Part shown: piece after piece, positions 22,690 to 34,432 of the stretch
Layout of the letters: every line of letters begins with the position of its first letter
How positions within the stretch are numbered: position 1 is the stretch's first letter
Source: Basidiobolus ranarum
Lineage: Eukaryota > Basidiobolomycota > Basidiobolomycetes > Basidiobolales
NCBI GenBank assembly: GCA_040143965.1
Contig: JASJQH010000006.1
Span: forward strand, 1 to 61,419
Length of the DNA stretch: 61,419 nt
Direction of reading: 5' to 3'
Program-made: the position numbers and the translations under genes
The notes under the pieces: generated by a model
What the model was told of the DNA's origin: nothing
The model's database searches: none
Seen by the model: the letters and a program-made list of their open reading frames with translations, nothing else

Positions 22690-23533
22690 TTACACCACTT
22701 TTTCATACAGAGACAAAGCATGTAAAATAGAAGGGTCCTTTTTGGAGCCATTCCTAAATTCGTCGATAGTCAAGACACCATCATGATTCTACAGGAGATG
22801 AGGGTTAATATAGTAGTAAGGCTAGAGAAGAGTGACATAGGTGAACTAACCAGATCCATTTGTGCGAATATCTTATCTACTCGCTTTTGAGGAGTATCTT
22901 CATCTTCGGGGAGTTTCACCAACTGACCTACCATCTTATAGATAGCCTGAACAATACTTAACATCTCCTGATGGGTAATTACCCCATCATTATCGATATC
23001 ATAGAGTTGAAAAGCCCCTAGATTCAATATATAAGTTGAATTGAATTTTATCCTAACAACGATCAGATCTCCAAATCCACTTACAATCTAGTCTCTCATC
23101 TGGGTTTCCTCGAGAGGTTATGGAGAGTGCAGTTATGTATTCTTGAAAGTCAATGGTACCATTCTTATTCGTATCAAATACTGAGAATACGTATTCAACA
23201 AAGATGCTGGGATCTCCAAAGGGAAAGAATTGCTTGTAGATTTTTTTAAATGATTCCTTATCCAAATTGCCATTAGGACAACCTTTGACGAAGTCTTTAT
23301 ACCTTGAAATGAAATCCATGTGAGTATGTATGTATGGTGGAGTGCGGGTGAAGTGGTAGAATTCATGAAAATTTTCTTGTTTACCAACGCTGAAGTTCTT
23401 TTTTGTTAACTGAGTTAAAGGGAATATTAGTCACGATATGTAATCATATTAAAGGTTCTAAATACTTACAATATGTGGAGTCTGAAAGCTCTCTCAGTTG
23501 CCCAGGACTCAATTTACTGGATTTCTGACCCAT
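22690..23533 (-). CDS. NCS1: Neuronal calcium sensor 1 (frequenin) homologue
   Basis: Five exons (23533-23470, 23409-23385, 23302-23085, 23017-22851, 22788-22690) give exactly 190 residues, the family length from yeast to human. The N-terminus MGQKSSKLS has the myristoylation glycine. EF-hand 1 is degenerate with the Cys-Pro pair (KGCPNGNL), as in all NCS proteins. EF-hands 2-4 are canonical: [12 protein letters not shown] (73-84), [12 protein letters not shown] (109-120) and [12 protein letters not shown] (157-168). In yeast Frq1 activates the phosphatidylinositol 4-kinase Pik1 at the Golgi; in S. pombe Ncs1 acts in calcium tolerance. Exon 2 is only 25 nt, so gene finders may miss it. Confidence 0.96.
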
Positions 23534-24221
23534 GGATAAGGAGTAGAGGGAAGGGAAGAGAAGAGAAGATAATAGAAAGGGAGTTGATGTTCCTAATTGC
23601 TATCTTAGTTACATTTTATAGTGGGAATTTTCCAGCGAAACTTTATCGGATTTACATGAGAGTAATGAACACGATATTGGTTCATTCCGCCAAGCCTAAT
23701 ATACATCCTAATGGAGATAGTGTACTGTAGAAATTCTATGGTTTCATTCAAGATTTAATGATGTTCAACCGTTAACCCGACATGCAGATAATGTGGAATA
23801 AAAAGGTTAAGCAAAACAAGCATGCTTTTGTAACACTTATTTCGTCAGCCATATTCCCATCTTTGGTAATGGAATTGATATCAATATTAAATTGCGCTAC
23901 ATAGATGCATGGCAGCATGGAGTAAAGATCGCAGTAGAGTGTTTATAACGCTTGGGAATTTTATTAAGGAAGGTTGAATCACTATTTGTTCACCCAATAC
24001 ACCTAATACAAATAAAGTCGAATCTAATATACGAACTTCGAAGGAATTACTTCCAAACCTATTGAATGCAAACTTTACATATGGCGGGGGGTGGAAGTTA
24101 TATGACGAAGGTTTTTATATTTAAAAGGATACAAAGTGTGGGTGTGAATGTGGTGAAAATGGGGGGGGGGTAAGATACGAGTAATGGTAATGGTAAGGGT
24201 AAAGACAAGGGTAAAGATTTG
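23534..24221. other. Intergenic region
   Basis: Promoter side of NCS-1 and 3' flank of the LIM gene, both leftward. Contains a G10 run but no coding signal. Confidence 0.45.
24161..24170 (+). repeat. G10 homopolymer
   Basis: Ten consecutive G on the plus strand (C10 in the transcript strand of the LIM gene, within its probable 3' UTR), followed by imperfect GGTAA units up to the LIM stop codon. Its length may be uncertain in the assembly. Confidence 0.7.
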
Positions 24222-26213
24222 TTACAAGTTCAAATTCTGTGCTCTTAAGTTTAGTTCCTTTGTACGGTCCGACATGTAATCTGTTAAACAGGGTTCACAA
24301 TAGGGCTCGGATTTGATTTGACCAAATGGAGTTTCCCCAATCACTTTTTTACATCCTGTACATTTAAAACACTGCATTCGCTATATTAGTACGATATCAA
24401 GTAACCAACTGTGTTCTCCTTCAAATTACCTGAGTATGATATTTTTGTTCACGATAGGTAATGTAACCACCACGAATATCTAGTCCGCAAGAAACGCATT
24501 TGGGTCGCTGTACACACTATAGGTTGCAAATGGTTAATACACTGGGTAACCCGTCGGCAAATTTGAAACTCTCATCTTACTTGTTCATGGTAGGGTTTAC
24601 CATTTCTGCTAATGAAGATTCCATCGTCAATGACCAAGTCACAACCTTGGCAACGGAAACAGTGAGGGTGGTACTTTGAACCATCCGATAAAGTTATCCA
24701 AGAACCATGAATTTCCTGATCGCATCTTTTACAACTGTATTCGCTTGAGGCTTTGGAGGAAGTCTTTCTTGGAATGCATGGTTCGTGAAATAATTTTCCA
24801 TTTACACTAATATATACGCCATCCTCAAAAGGTTTGGAACATCCCTCACAAACACAACAATCGGGGTGAATACTTCTCCCATCTGGAAGAGTATACCAAG
24901 AAGTACCCAAAAGCTTACTACATTTGAAGCAAAATCTTCCTTTTCCAGGTCCTTTAGCGGGTGGTTGGGGTAGCGGCTTTCGGCGCTCAATCTCATTAGT
25001 ATCTGAGGGAACGTCAGGGACTCCACTAGCACCCGTTTGGTATTTGAGCTCACTTTTCAATGTATCTACATTCGATTCAATAGGGGTAGGAGCAGGAGCA
25101 GGGACAGGGGATTGTGGTTTGGTAGGTGCTTTCTCCTCAATATGTAAATCCTGTATGTTTGGAATCTCCTCTGTGTCTGACTCAACCTTAGACTCGGTAG
25201 TTGGCGTCTCGATCACAGTGCTTTCAACTGAGGGAGCAGGTTCAGACTCAGCGATGTCAGTACTAACATTACTTGGCTCAATGGTAGGTGATGAAAAAGC
25301 TGTCGGTTTAGAAGGAATGTATGGCGGCTTAATACCCGAGGCAAAGGGAGATCTAGACTTGATTCCACTAGATGACCCGTATATAGCAGAAGCAGGTCTA
25401 CCACCAATAGTAGCATTCCTGCTAAGACCGGGTGAAGATGGGGGAACATAGCTGCTTCTCTTGATGACTCTAGGTTTTTCGTCTGGAATATGGTTTGAAT
25501 CTGTAGTTGAGCTAGTGGTCTGGTTTCGTTTTATATTAGCCCCATCTTTATAAGCAGGTGAGATCATAGTTCTACTTCTAGATAAATCACTAGGTGCTTT
25601 TTTAGAAAAGTTAAAAATCACACTTGGTGGACGACTCCCAGGAGTAGGTGAAGGGGTATGTCTGGATAAGAAAGTGGTGTTAAAAGAGCGACGTTTATCA
25701 GCAGCACTAGTTTCTGTGTTCTCTGATTCAGAATTGTTATCGAAAGTGTCCGGATTAGGTGAAGGGGTTGTATTTCTGGAGCTAGCTCCAGCTGATCCGG
25801 GTCTTTGAGGTAATGGCTTGGAAACAGGCTCGTTTGTAGGAGAAAGCGCACCTTGTCTATCAACACCAGGAGATTTGGCACCCATCCTTTGGTCGTTATT
25901 GAAAATTCGTTTAGATCCGGAACGTTCTAAACCACCGTTTAAGTATCTATAAGAATAAACAATAAGTGAAAATGTTTCAATAAGTTGAAGAATATAGCCT
26001 AGTGTTTACTTTTTAGACCAACGATCATGAGAATCTTCATTCCCAAAAGCCGTAGAAACTACAACATTCGAATAGAATAAGAAAAGTTTGAGTAAACATA
26101 AGAGGATGATAGGCATTATGTTTAGAGATAAAAACAACACCTGCAACTTTCCCACCGCATCTATTGCATTTAGAGCTGAATTGAAGCTCCCCACATCTTT
26201 GACAATATCCCAT
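24222..26213 (-). CDS. Paxillin-like triple-LIM protein with N-terminal zinc knuckle
   Basis: Five exons (26213-26141, 26058-26010, 25946-24581, 24507-24430, 24371-24222) give 571 residues. The N-terminus MGYCQRCGELQFSSKCNRC has two CxxC pairs, a zinc-knuckle-like element, followed by DSHDRWSKKYL. A long Ser/Pro-rich disordered stretch (about 60-375) with PxxP motifs (KPLPQRPGS, KPLPQPPAKG) follows. Three LIM domains end the protein: CFKCSKLLGTSWYTLPDG from about 380, CKRCDQEIHGSWITLSDG, and CVSCGLDIRGGYITYREQ followed by CFKCTGCKKVIG. Fungal proteins of this layout resemble S. pombe Pxl1 and related paxillin-like factors at the cytokinetic ring or polarity sites; that role is inferred. The third LIM domain is split by two introns. 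Confidence 0.85.
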
Positions 26214-26831
26214 TTATAATTTTGTAACAAAAAAAGTCAAGAGATCAGTGCAATGAAGAAACAACGCTATTAGCTACTTGAAGTCAATACGTTAGGAGTG
26301 GTTGGGATACTAAATGGTCTAGTACCCAAAATACTAGCCAAATACTAGGTACAACATTATTGATCGATTGATTGATACTTCTCACTTGTTTTCTATTAAA
26401 TGGTAGCAGTATTTTAGTAAACATTCATTACTTTTTTTGATCCGAGCTGTCTGAATTAACATGAATTCAATAGTATATATTAGCTAAGGTCTTCGAAACC
26501 ACGTATAAAATATATCAACATCTCCTTTTGGGGCTCCTTGATTTGGGGAACTAACCAATACATGGGAATCGAAGGGACAACACAGATAGTTTGTTTACGC
26601 ATAAAATCATTTAAATTATGCATAAGGCTATTTACGTTGGTGTAATTAAAATAGTTTATTTCAAAATCATTCGGTCATTTGCCATGATTAGCATTGATAA
26701 AGTTGGGCAAGCGGGTAAGCGGGAGTTGTTCGAGTGCGTATTGCCAAGTAAGAATAAAGAGAAAACATCTATTGAATACGACATTTGAATCCACGAGATT
26801 AAGGGAATAATGGGAACGCCAAGGTGGACAT
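26214..26831. other. Intergenic region
   Basis: Promoter of the LIM gene and 3' flank of the Rab4 gene. No gene or repeat recognised. Confidence 0.45.
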
Positions 26832-28029
<1,198 letters not shown>

Positions 28030-29212
28030 GGAATGTTTCTATTCCTAAAAAAAGGAGTGAAATAAACGAATGATGTGCTTCACGGAAAAAGTTATTTAAT
28101 GAGTGCGGGCAGTAGATTTATCAGTCTTAACATCCACGTTACAATAGGAAGAGTTTTAGGAAGTAGTGGCAAGCAAGTATGAGGTTTTGAAGTCCAAACA
28201 GAGAGAATATAGACAATTTGTTGTAGTAGCTGATATTGGTAGCGATGTAAGTGATTTTTTCGCTAATTAATAAATTGGAATTCTTCTAAATTATACGGAT
28301 TTATTGGGAAATTAAGTTATAGAGGAATGAATAGATCCTACTATTAACTACACAAATTAAATGAAAATCTCGACACGCATTTTACTAGGTCATTTTCAGA
28401 ACTTTATTTGATTTAGGACTATTTTGGCCGCTTTAGGTTAAGCAATAGAGATAGTCGTGGGTCCTTAGCGCTATGTGGATTCTTTATGGTGTAAAGGCAA
28501 ATATCATAGAAGCTTGTGTGTTTCATAACGAGATTGGCCAATTTTAGGCAGTCAAGTAAGATCTGACTTCATGCTAGCTAGAAAGAGTACTATTAGGAAT
28601 CCGATCAAATAGTCAAGATTATTGTATTGTTCTCTGTATTTCCTCTGGGAATAGCCATAAAGAACAGTGATAAGAAACAGATGTATAGGAAATATGTGAT
28701 ATTGTTAAAAAGAGTGAAACGCTCGAGTCAAATGGGCTAGCAACAATACAAAAAGTGATGAATAATGATTGAAAAGAACTTTGAAAATACAAGGTGAATT
28801 ATTGTATTTGAGAACGAACAACTAAGCAAATATCTTCTCATAATCCCTCAATTTCCCGATAAATTAAACACTGTCTTAAATTAAACTATATGTTGCAGAT
28901 TACGCTTTTTTCAGGCACCAGTTATTCGACAAAGATGAGAAACTATGGCCGTTTTGATGAGCTTCAATGATTCCGATAGTATAAGAAAAGGTCCCCAAAT
29001 AAAAATGAATAATCCCAACTCCAAAAAAGGACGCGACGCACGCGTTTCCCATAGTGAAGCTCTACCTCAAAAACCTTGTTCAGAAGAAAAGAAAACAAGC
29101 TTGAAAAAAGGAACCATCATTTTGCCTCATATTATATTATTACCATCTCTCTGGCATTAAAATACCATTACAATTCATTGAGAAAACTCAACTTTGAAAT
29201 TCGTTTCTTCGA
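28030..29212. other. Divergent intergenic region
   Basis: 1.2 kb between the Rab4 and MBF-type genes. A 71-codon ATG-started frame at 28945-29160, rich in Lys/Ser, lies just before the MBF-type gene and could be an upstream ORF or chance. MCB boxes lie inside it. Confidence 0.4.
29031..29045 (+). promoter_or_regulatory. Paired MCB-type boxes before the MBF-type gene
   Basis: ACGCGA at 29031-29036 and ACGCGT at 29040-29045, 168-182 bp before the start codon. MCB (ACGCGT and close variants) is the site bound by Mbp1/Res APSES domains, and the next gene encodes such a protein. Confidence 0.5.
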
Positions 29213-31252
29213 ATGACACAGATTTTTAAGGCCACATACTCAGGTGTCCCTGTTTACGAAATGATGTGCCGAGGGGTTGCAGTAATGAGGAGACGCCATG
29301 ACTCAGCTCTAAATGCCACACAACTATTGAAAGTCGCTAACTTTGATAAACCTCAACGAACAAGAATACTGGAAAGAGAAGTACAAGTTGGCGAACATGA
29401 AAAAGTTCAAGGTGGCTATGGAAAATACCAAGGTGAATACAAATCTAAATATTTTTCTGATGATGGTGATTTTCACCAGAAAATGTCACTAATTTTTAGT
29501 TTTAAATAACAAGGCACTTGGGTTCCTTTTGAGAGGGGAGTGGCTTTGGCAACCCAATATGAGGTAGTGGAGTTATTGAGGCCACTGTTTGATTATCGAC
29601 CAAACTCAGAAAGTCCTCCACCCGCACCTAAGCACACAGTAAACAATTCCTCACGTCAACGCAAAAAAAAAGAGGACACGCTTGACAAAGAAATTCTGCA
29701 GGTCTCAAAGCCTATTAAAAAAGCCAAGGGTAGCCAACCACGACGTCGATCACACCACGAGACAGACTTCACGGATTCATCTACAACCGAACCACCCACA
29801 CTATCCGATACTGACTCTGATTTGACATCAGTAGACTCGGACATGACTTTGGACTTCGACTCGGAGGATTCTCTAGATAATCCACCTCCTAAGCGGGCCA
29901 GAGGAGCCACTAATATTAAAGTTGAAGAGAGCGAGCATTTGCATGAAAACGCTGCCAAGAAAGCTACAGCTGCTAGTGGGAAAGAAGAGCCAACTATATC
30001 CAAACATGCAGGCATATTAAGGGAATACTTTTCTTCAAACTCTCAAGACATTCCAGAGATTTTTCGAAGTCCTATCAGTTTCGATATAAATAATCCAATT
30101 GACCAGGATGGAAGTACTTGCTTACACTGGGCTTCCTCTACGGGTAGAATGGCATTGGTTAAACTCTTGATCACATTCGGAGGAGATATTCATTCACGAA
30201 ATAGATTCGGCCACACTCCGCTTGTACATAGCATATTCTTTCCCGTGAACTATAATCGTGGTACGTTTGTACACTTGGTTGATCTATTATTGGACAGTAT
30301 TGGTGACTATGATAGTCAAAACCAAACAATATTTCATCATCTATGCAAATCCTCATTAGCTGGCGATAATGAAACGAGACTCTACTATCTTACATGTTTG
30401 TTGGAGAAACTAGCAAAAGCCCCCAAAGCAAAGACTCTGATCTTTAGTATGAAGGATATAAATGGAGACACCGCTTTAGACATAGCTAACCGCTCGAATG
30501 AGTCCATGGCTAAACTACTACAGTACTCTAATACGAGGCCTACATCGGACACGAAAAACAGTCAAAACCTAGATAAGCTCTTGGATGAAGGGTATCAAAG
30601 AGAGACAGTGATGAAGGCCATATCTTTTCGCTCCGGTACACGATCACCTTCACCTGAGACTCAACATCACATATCATGCCTTCAAGCATCAAGAAAGATA
30701 CTTCCGTCTGTAACCCGAGCGCTTCAAGATATTGAGACGGCACATCATAGAGAGTTGGACGAATTAAACCGACAAGTGTTCTCTACTCAGGCGATCCTTT
30801 CCTCTGTCAACCAAGAGATACAAGAGGCTCAGCGATCGATTAACAGTTTTCAAAAAGCTATCAAGCCTTACGAACAAACCCAAAACCAAATTGCACGATT
30901 GGAAAACCAGCTAACAGAATCTATTCAACATAGATGCCAGCTACAATTAGAGATTACCGAGCTTAAGTTGCCTGACTTGAAGAAAGCGACGCACAGCACA
31001 AACACTGACGAGCTGGTTAAAGAAATTGTCGAATTGCGAAGAAATATTGAAAGCTTTGAAAGCAAACAGCAAAGCCTAATAAGTGAAATGGTGAAATTGG
31101 CTAGGTATCAACCTTCAAGTGATCAGCCTTTAAACTCTGAATACAAACGAGTCATTGCTATGTGCTGCGACATACCTTTGGAAACTGTTGATTTAATTGC
31201 CCAGCCTTTGATGGAAATACTTGCTCTTGAAGACCCGTTCTCGCAGCTATAG
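29213..31252 (+). CDS. MBF-type APSES/ankyrin cell-cycle transcription factor
   Basis: Two exons (29213-29432, 29514-31252) give 652 residues. The APSES (KilA-N-like) DNA-binding domain spans about 1-100: [51 protein letters not shown] and, across the intron, [16 protein letters not shown]. Basic and acidic linkers follow. Ankyrin-type repeats begin near residue 230 ([33 protein letters not shown]) and end with [14 protein letters not shown]. The C-terminus is a coiled coil of about 150 residues ([20 protein letters not shown]) ending in a short hydrophobic helix. The layout is that of Mbp1/Swi4 and Res1/Res2, the DNA-binding subunits that drive G1/S genes with Swi6/Cdc10. Ankyrin-containing size and domain order exclude the StuA/Phd1 branch. 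Confidence 0.93.
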
Positions 31253-32543
31253 ATGACAGGGAAGCTTCTACTATGGAGCGAACATACCCTTACTCTTTCT
31301 GTTTCACGAATCTGTGTCCATTACCACCGTTTTCTAACTCACCATTATCCTTTCTATACCGTATAATTTCGCTACATAACTTAATCACCTAATATTGTCA
31401 CCATCCTTATCTTGTTAAATCCGGTATTATTTGTATTTCTATGGGCACATCTTGCCTCACTTTGCACAATCACCTAAAGACCCAACTTTGTCAATGTTCG
31501 AGATTCCCTGGTTGTATCTCCTCAATAAATGTATTGAACCCACGAGGTGGCTAAAAGACAGTTTTGTGCCATATATTCTCATGTAACAAAAGATGCGTGA
31601 GAAAATGAAAGAACATCAAATCCCAATCGGAAGAACTATTTTTCCAAGGTCGTCTTATAGCCTGTGTGATAATCATCATCTGTGAAGATGAGAGTATTAT
31701 CCAAAACTTAATTTCCTTGGGTTTTCTTCATCCATTCGGGGATAGGATGGGTTTGCAGATTGCCGAGAGTTTAGATAAATACGGAATGCGAAAACAAGGA
31801 GCACAGCTATGGGTTGGCTCCTACCTCTCTCCTATAAATATATATATATATAGCTCAATATGAACAAATATATAGTAAAGAGATGGCATTAACGTTACAC
31901 CATGAGTACTTAACCAGCCATGTGTTCATTGGTATTCCTCAAGTGTACTTGAACTGTTCCTCTAGTAGAAGAAACCTGATACTTTGCACATGATCACATC
32001 CGCTAATGCTGTTCTCAAAATAGTAGGAGCATAGCAATACCCAATGACATGTGAGGCTATTGTAGCCTAGGAACCTCTTATCCAACGATAAGTGGAAGCC
32101 ACGCATTTGGTACTACTGAGTCATGGCAAATAAGAGTAGGAGCGCCTCTGAACGAATCTTCATACAATCACCATTGTCGCATGTTTTCAAACTTGATTAC
32201 TAAAAAGCTATTTAGATATTATCTGCAGGCCAATGAAACAGGTCTTATCAATGCCCAATCATTGCAACACTTGTGGGAAACGTAGCCCCTCCCCCATATT
32301 TTTGCTTTTTTTTTTTCGCCAAAGCCTTTGTTTAGCAATTTATTAGTGTTTTATATGTATTTTACATCTCATATTCAATGATTCAGTGATGTTCATAGCT
32401 CCCCCAAAAGAAAATTTTATATGTTGACCCGGTGCTCACGTATAAAGTTTTGCTGTAGGCTTTTTGCTTCTTTACACCTTTTCCATTCGGTGATTGTTGG
32501 TACTTTGAACGTCGGAACTTCCGGTTTACTACTATATCTTACT

Positions 32544-32550
32544 TGACTCA
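32544..32550 (+). promoter_or_regulatory. Gcn4/AP-1-type TGACTCA box
   Basis: Perfect general-control response element 144 bp upstream of the first short uORF of the Gcn4-like gene. Autoregulation through such a site is known for Aspergillus cpcA. Confidence 0.45.
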
Positions 32551-32687
32551 AATATTTGGATTTTTGTTGTCTCTGACACTCATACTCTGCGCTCTCTAAT
32601 TATTATTATTCTTACGCGCTTCTAATTTTTATTAATTATTTTTTATTGAACACTCTCTATTCCACACACACTTATATTTTTTTCATC

Positions 32688-32708
32688 ATGGCTTCTATCA
32701 TGGTCTAA
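32688..32708 (+). promoter_or_regulatory. uORF1 of the Gcn4-like gene (MASIMV)
   Basis: Six-codon ATG ORF ending TAA, context TCATCATGG with favourable G at +4. Short first uORFs of this size let 40S subunits resume scanning in the GCN4/cpcA mechanism. Confidence 0.5.
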
Positions 32709-32779
32709 ATTGTTTGTTCGCAAACTCTCATTAACAATATTAAATAGTAACTTCAAATAACCAGTAGCCCATATCCAAA

Positions 32780-32881
32780 ATGGTCTACCTAATAACAACA
32801 ACATCCCAGCAATCATGTCTCCTCCAACGTGCCAGCCCAGAAAACCTTCCGTGTGAAAAACCTCCATCTTATCGAAGTTGA
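32780..32881 (+). promoter_or_regulatory. uORF2 of the Gcn4-like gene (33 codons)
   Basis: Begins ATGG in context CAAAATGG, starting 71 bases after uORF1 ends. It encodes MVYLITTTSQQ... and stops 109 bases before the main start. A third short frame (32815-32856) lies inside it. Spacing and order match the inhibitory second uORF of fungal GCN4/cpcA leaders. Confidence 0.5.
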
Positions 32882-32990
32882 TAACATCGTATTCAATTCC
32901 GTCAAAATCCCACTAGTCGATTTACCGTTCCCTTAAGCAATCATTATTATTGTTCCCATTCAAAACGCCATTTGCGAATCTACCTTTTCA

Positions 32991-33842
32991 ATGTCACTTG
33001 CCGCTTTCCCTCCTGAACTCTCTTTCGAACCTATCTGCGAAGATTATTTATCAAAAAACATGAACAATACCGCCTGTGAACCTGCACAGTTCTTTCCGAC
33101 CCTCCAGGGTCTCAACACCAACGCTCCTACTCCTGAAGAAGTTGAGCAACTTTCATTCTTCGATCAGTGGCTCACCAGTGATTATCAAGGCTCTGCTACT
33201 CAGTCACCTGAAGAGTTGATCTCTTCTATTGATGATTTCGAAATCATTCCATACGGTGATTTTACCGCTATGTCTCCTGAAAGCCTAGATGCCTTCAATA
33301 TGTCTTTGATCGACAACTCTATGTTTAGCGACTTTCCTTCTCCAGCAAACCTTCCTCAAATGAATTTCCTTCCAGAAGTATCAGCTGATGTAAACTTGGC
33401 TACATCTTGTGAGAATTTTATGTCTCCTACCTACAGCCATTCTGCAGATCTCCATTCTCCCGTTAATATCCAGCTTCCTTCTCCTATTCAAACACCACGT
33501 CTCAGTTTCTTGCCTGTTTCCGTTAGCAACGAAATCGAAGCTCCTACCAAAGTGTCTAGTAAACGTGGCCGCCAGTCTGAAGATTCAAGCGACATTGCCA
33601 TCAAGCGTAAGAGAAATACTGATGCTGCTCGTAAATCACGCCAGCGCAAGGTTGACCGGATTAGTGAGTTGGATAAACGCACATCACAGCTTCAGACTGA
33701 GAACAATCTCCTGAATACTAAGGTCGCTATATTGGAGAGTGAAAAGAAGCATCAAAGACAAAAGGAGCTGGAACTTCAAATTCGTATTCAAACCCTTGAG
33801 AACCAACTTTCCGAGGCCCATCGTATCCTCACTGAGCGCTAG
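32991..33842 (+). CDS. cpcA: Gcn4/CpcA-type bZIP transcription factor
   Basis: Single exon, 283 residues, close to yeast Gcn4 (281). The N-terminal two-thirds is acidic and Ser/Pro-rich with aromatic-acidic clusters typical of activation domains (FFDQWLTSDY, SSIDDFEIIPYGDF). The bZIP begins near residue 203: basic region KRKRNTDAARKSRQRKVDR with the N-x-x-A-A-x-x-S-R signature, followed by a leucine zipper (ISELDKRTSQLQTENNLL) that extends unusually far, to the C-terminus. Gcn4/CpcA activates amino-acid biosynthesis genes and is translationally induced on starvation. Upstream ORFs and a TGACTCA box support that identity. Other Gcn4-like paralogues exist in zygomycetes, so the exact orthologue is inferred. 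Confidence 0.82.
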   Translation: MSLAAFPPELSFEPICEDYLSKNMNNTACEPAQFFPTLQGLNTNAPTPEEVEQLSFFDQWLTSDYQGSATQSPEELISSIDDFEIIPYGDFTAMSPESLDAFNMSLIDNSMFSDFPSPANLPQMNFLPEVSADVNLATSCENFMSPTYSHSADLHSPVNIQLPSPIQTPRLSFLPVSVSNEIEAPTKVSSKRGRQSEDSSDIAIKRKRNTDAARKSRQRKVDRISELDKRTSQLQTENNLLNTKVAILESEKKHQRQKELELQIRIQTLENQLSEAHRILTER

Positions 33843-34432
33843 GTATCTACTATGGTTTAGCATATTGCAAATCACTATTGGTCGCTTTCCCCTGCTATGT
33901 GGTATAATATGAAATTGACCATATCTTATCTGAGTTAGTTCTATGAACGCGATATGTTCTACGAATCCAAACCGAGTTACAGTATGAAGAACATATTCAG
34001 TATGTAAATATTGAAGAACATGTGGAATTATTGTATCATCACCTTCAGCATTCGCTTTCCTTATCACTTATTTTTTGTTATTACTTCGGCAGTAATCAAG
34101 TCGTTTGACAATTTTTCATTACGTTTTATACTCTGTGTCAACATCAACAAACTAGTATTCCATTTGTGATATGTACATCATATCCATTATCAGATATGTT
34201 CATTCTTTTCCGATTTCCCAAATAAAAATATTTTACTGTAATTCTAGACTTTACCAATACTGTCAATATTATCGATGGGCTTCCTACCATTCTCCATAAG
34301 AAAGTGTCTTCCAGCTATGTAAAATGCTTTGAGTAACGAAAGTCTTTGCTACAGATGCTTTTATTAATATACTACTCCGAGTTTCATATGCCACTGGAGG
34401 GTAAAAATTGAATAATTACTAAAATGTTATAG
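33843..34432. other. Convergent 3' intergenic region
   Basis: Lies between the stops of the Gcn4-like and RPC34 genes. No coding signal seen. Confidence 0.45.

Larger units (their letters stand above)
31253..32990. other. Long intergenic region with Gcn4-like leader
   Basis: The first 0.9 kb shows no coding signal, apart from a (TA)n stretch near 31841. The last ~0.5 kb is the probable promoter and leader of the bZIP gene, with a TGACTCA box and short upstream ORFs, preceded by CT-rich stretches. Confidence 0.45.

Noticed and set aside
28945-29160. ATG-started 71-codon frame before the MBF-type gene
   Set aside because: Could be a uORF, but there is no evidence for the transcript start; the MCB boxes inside it suggest promoter DNA instead.
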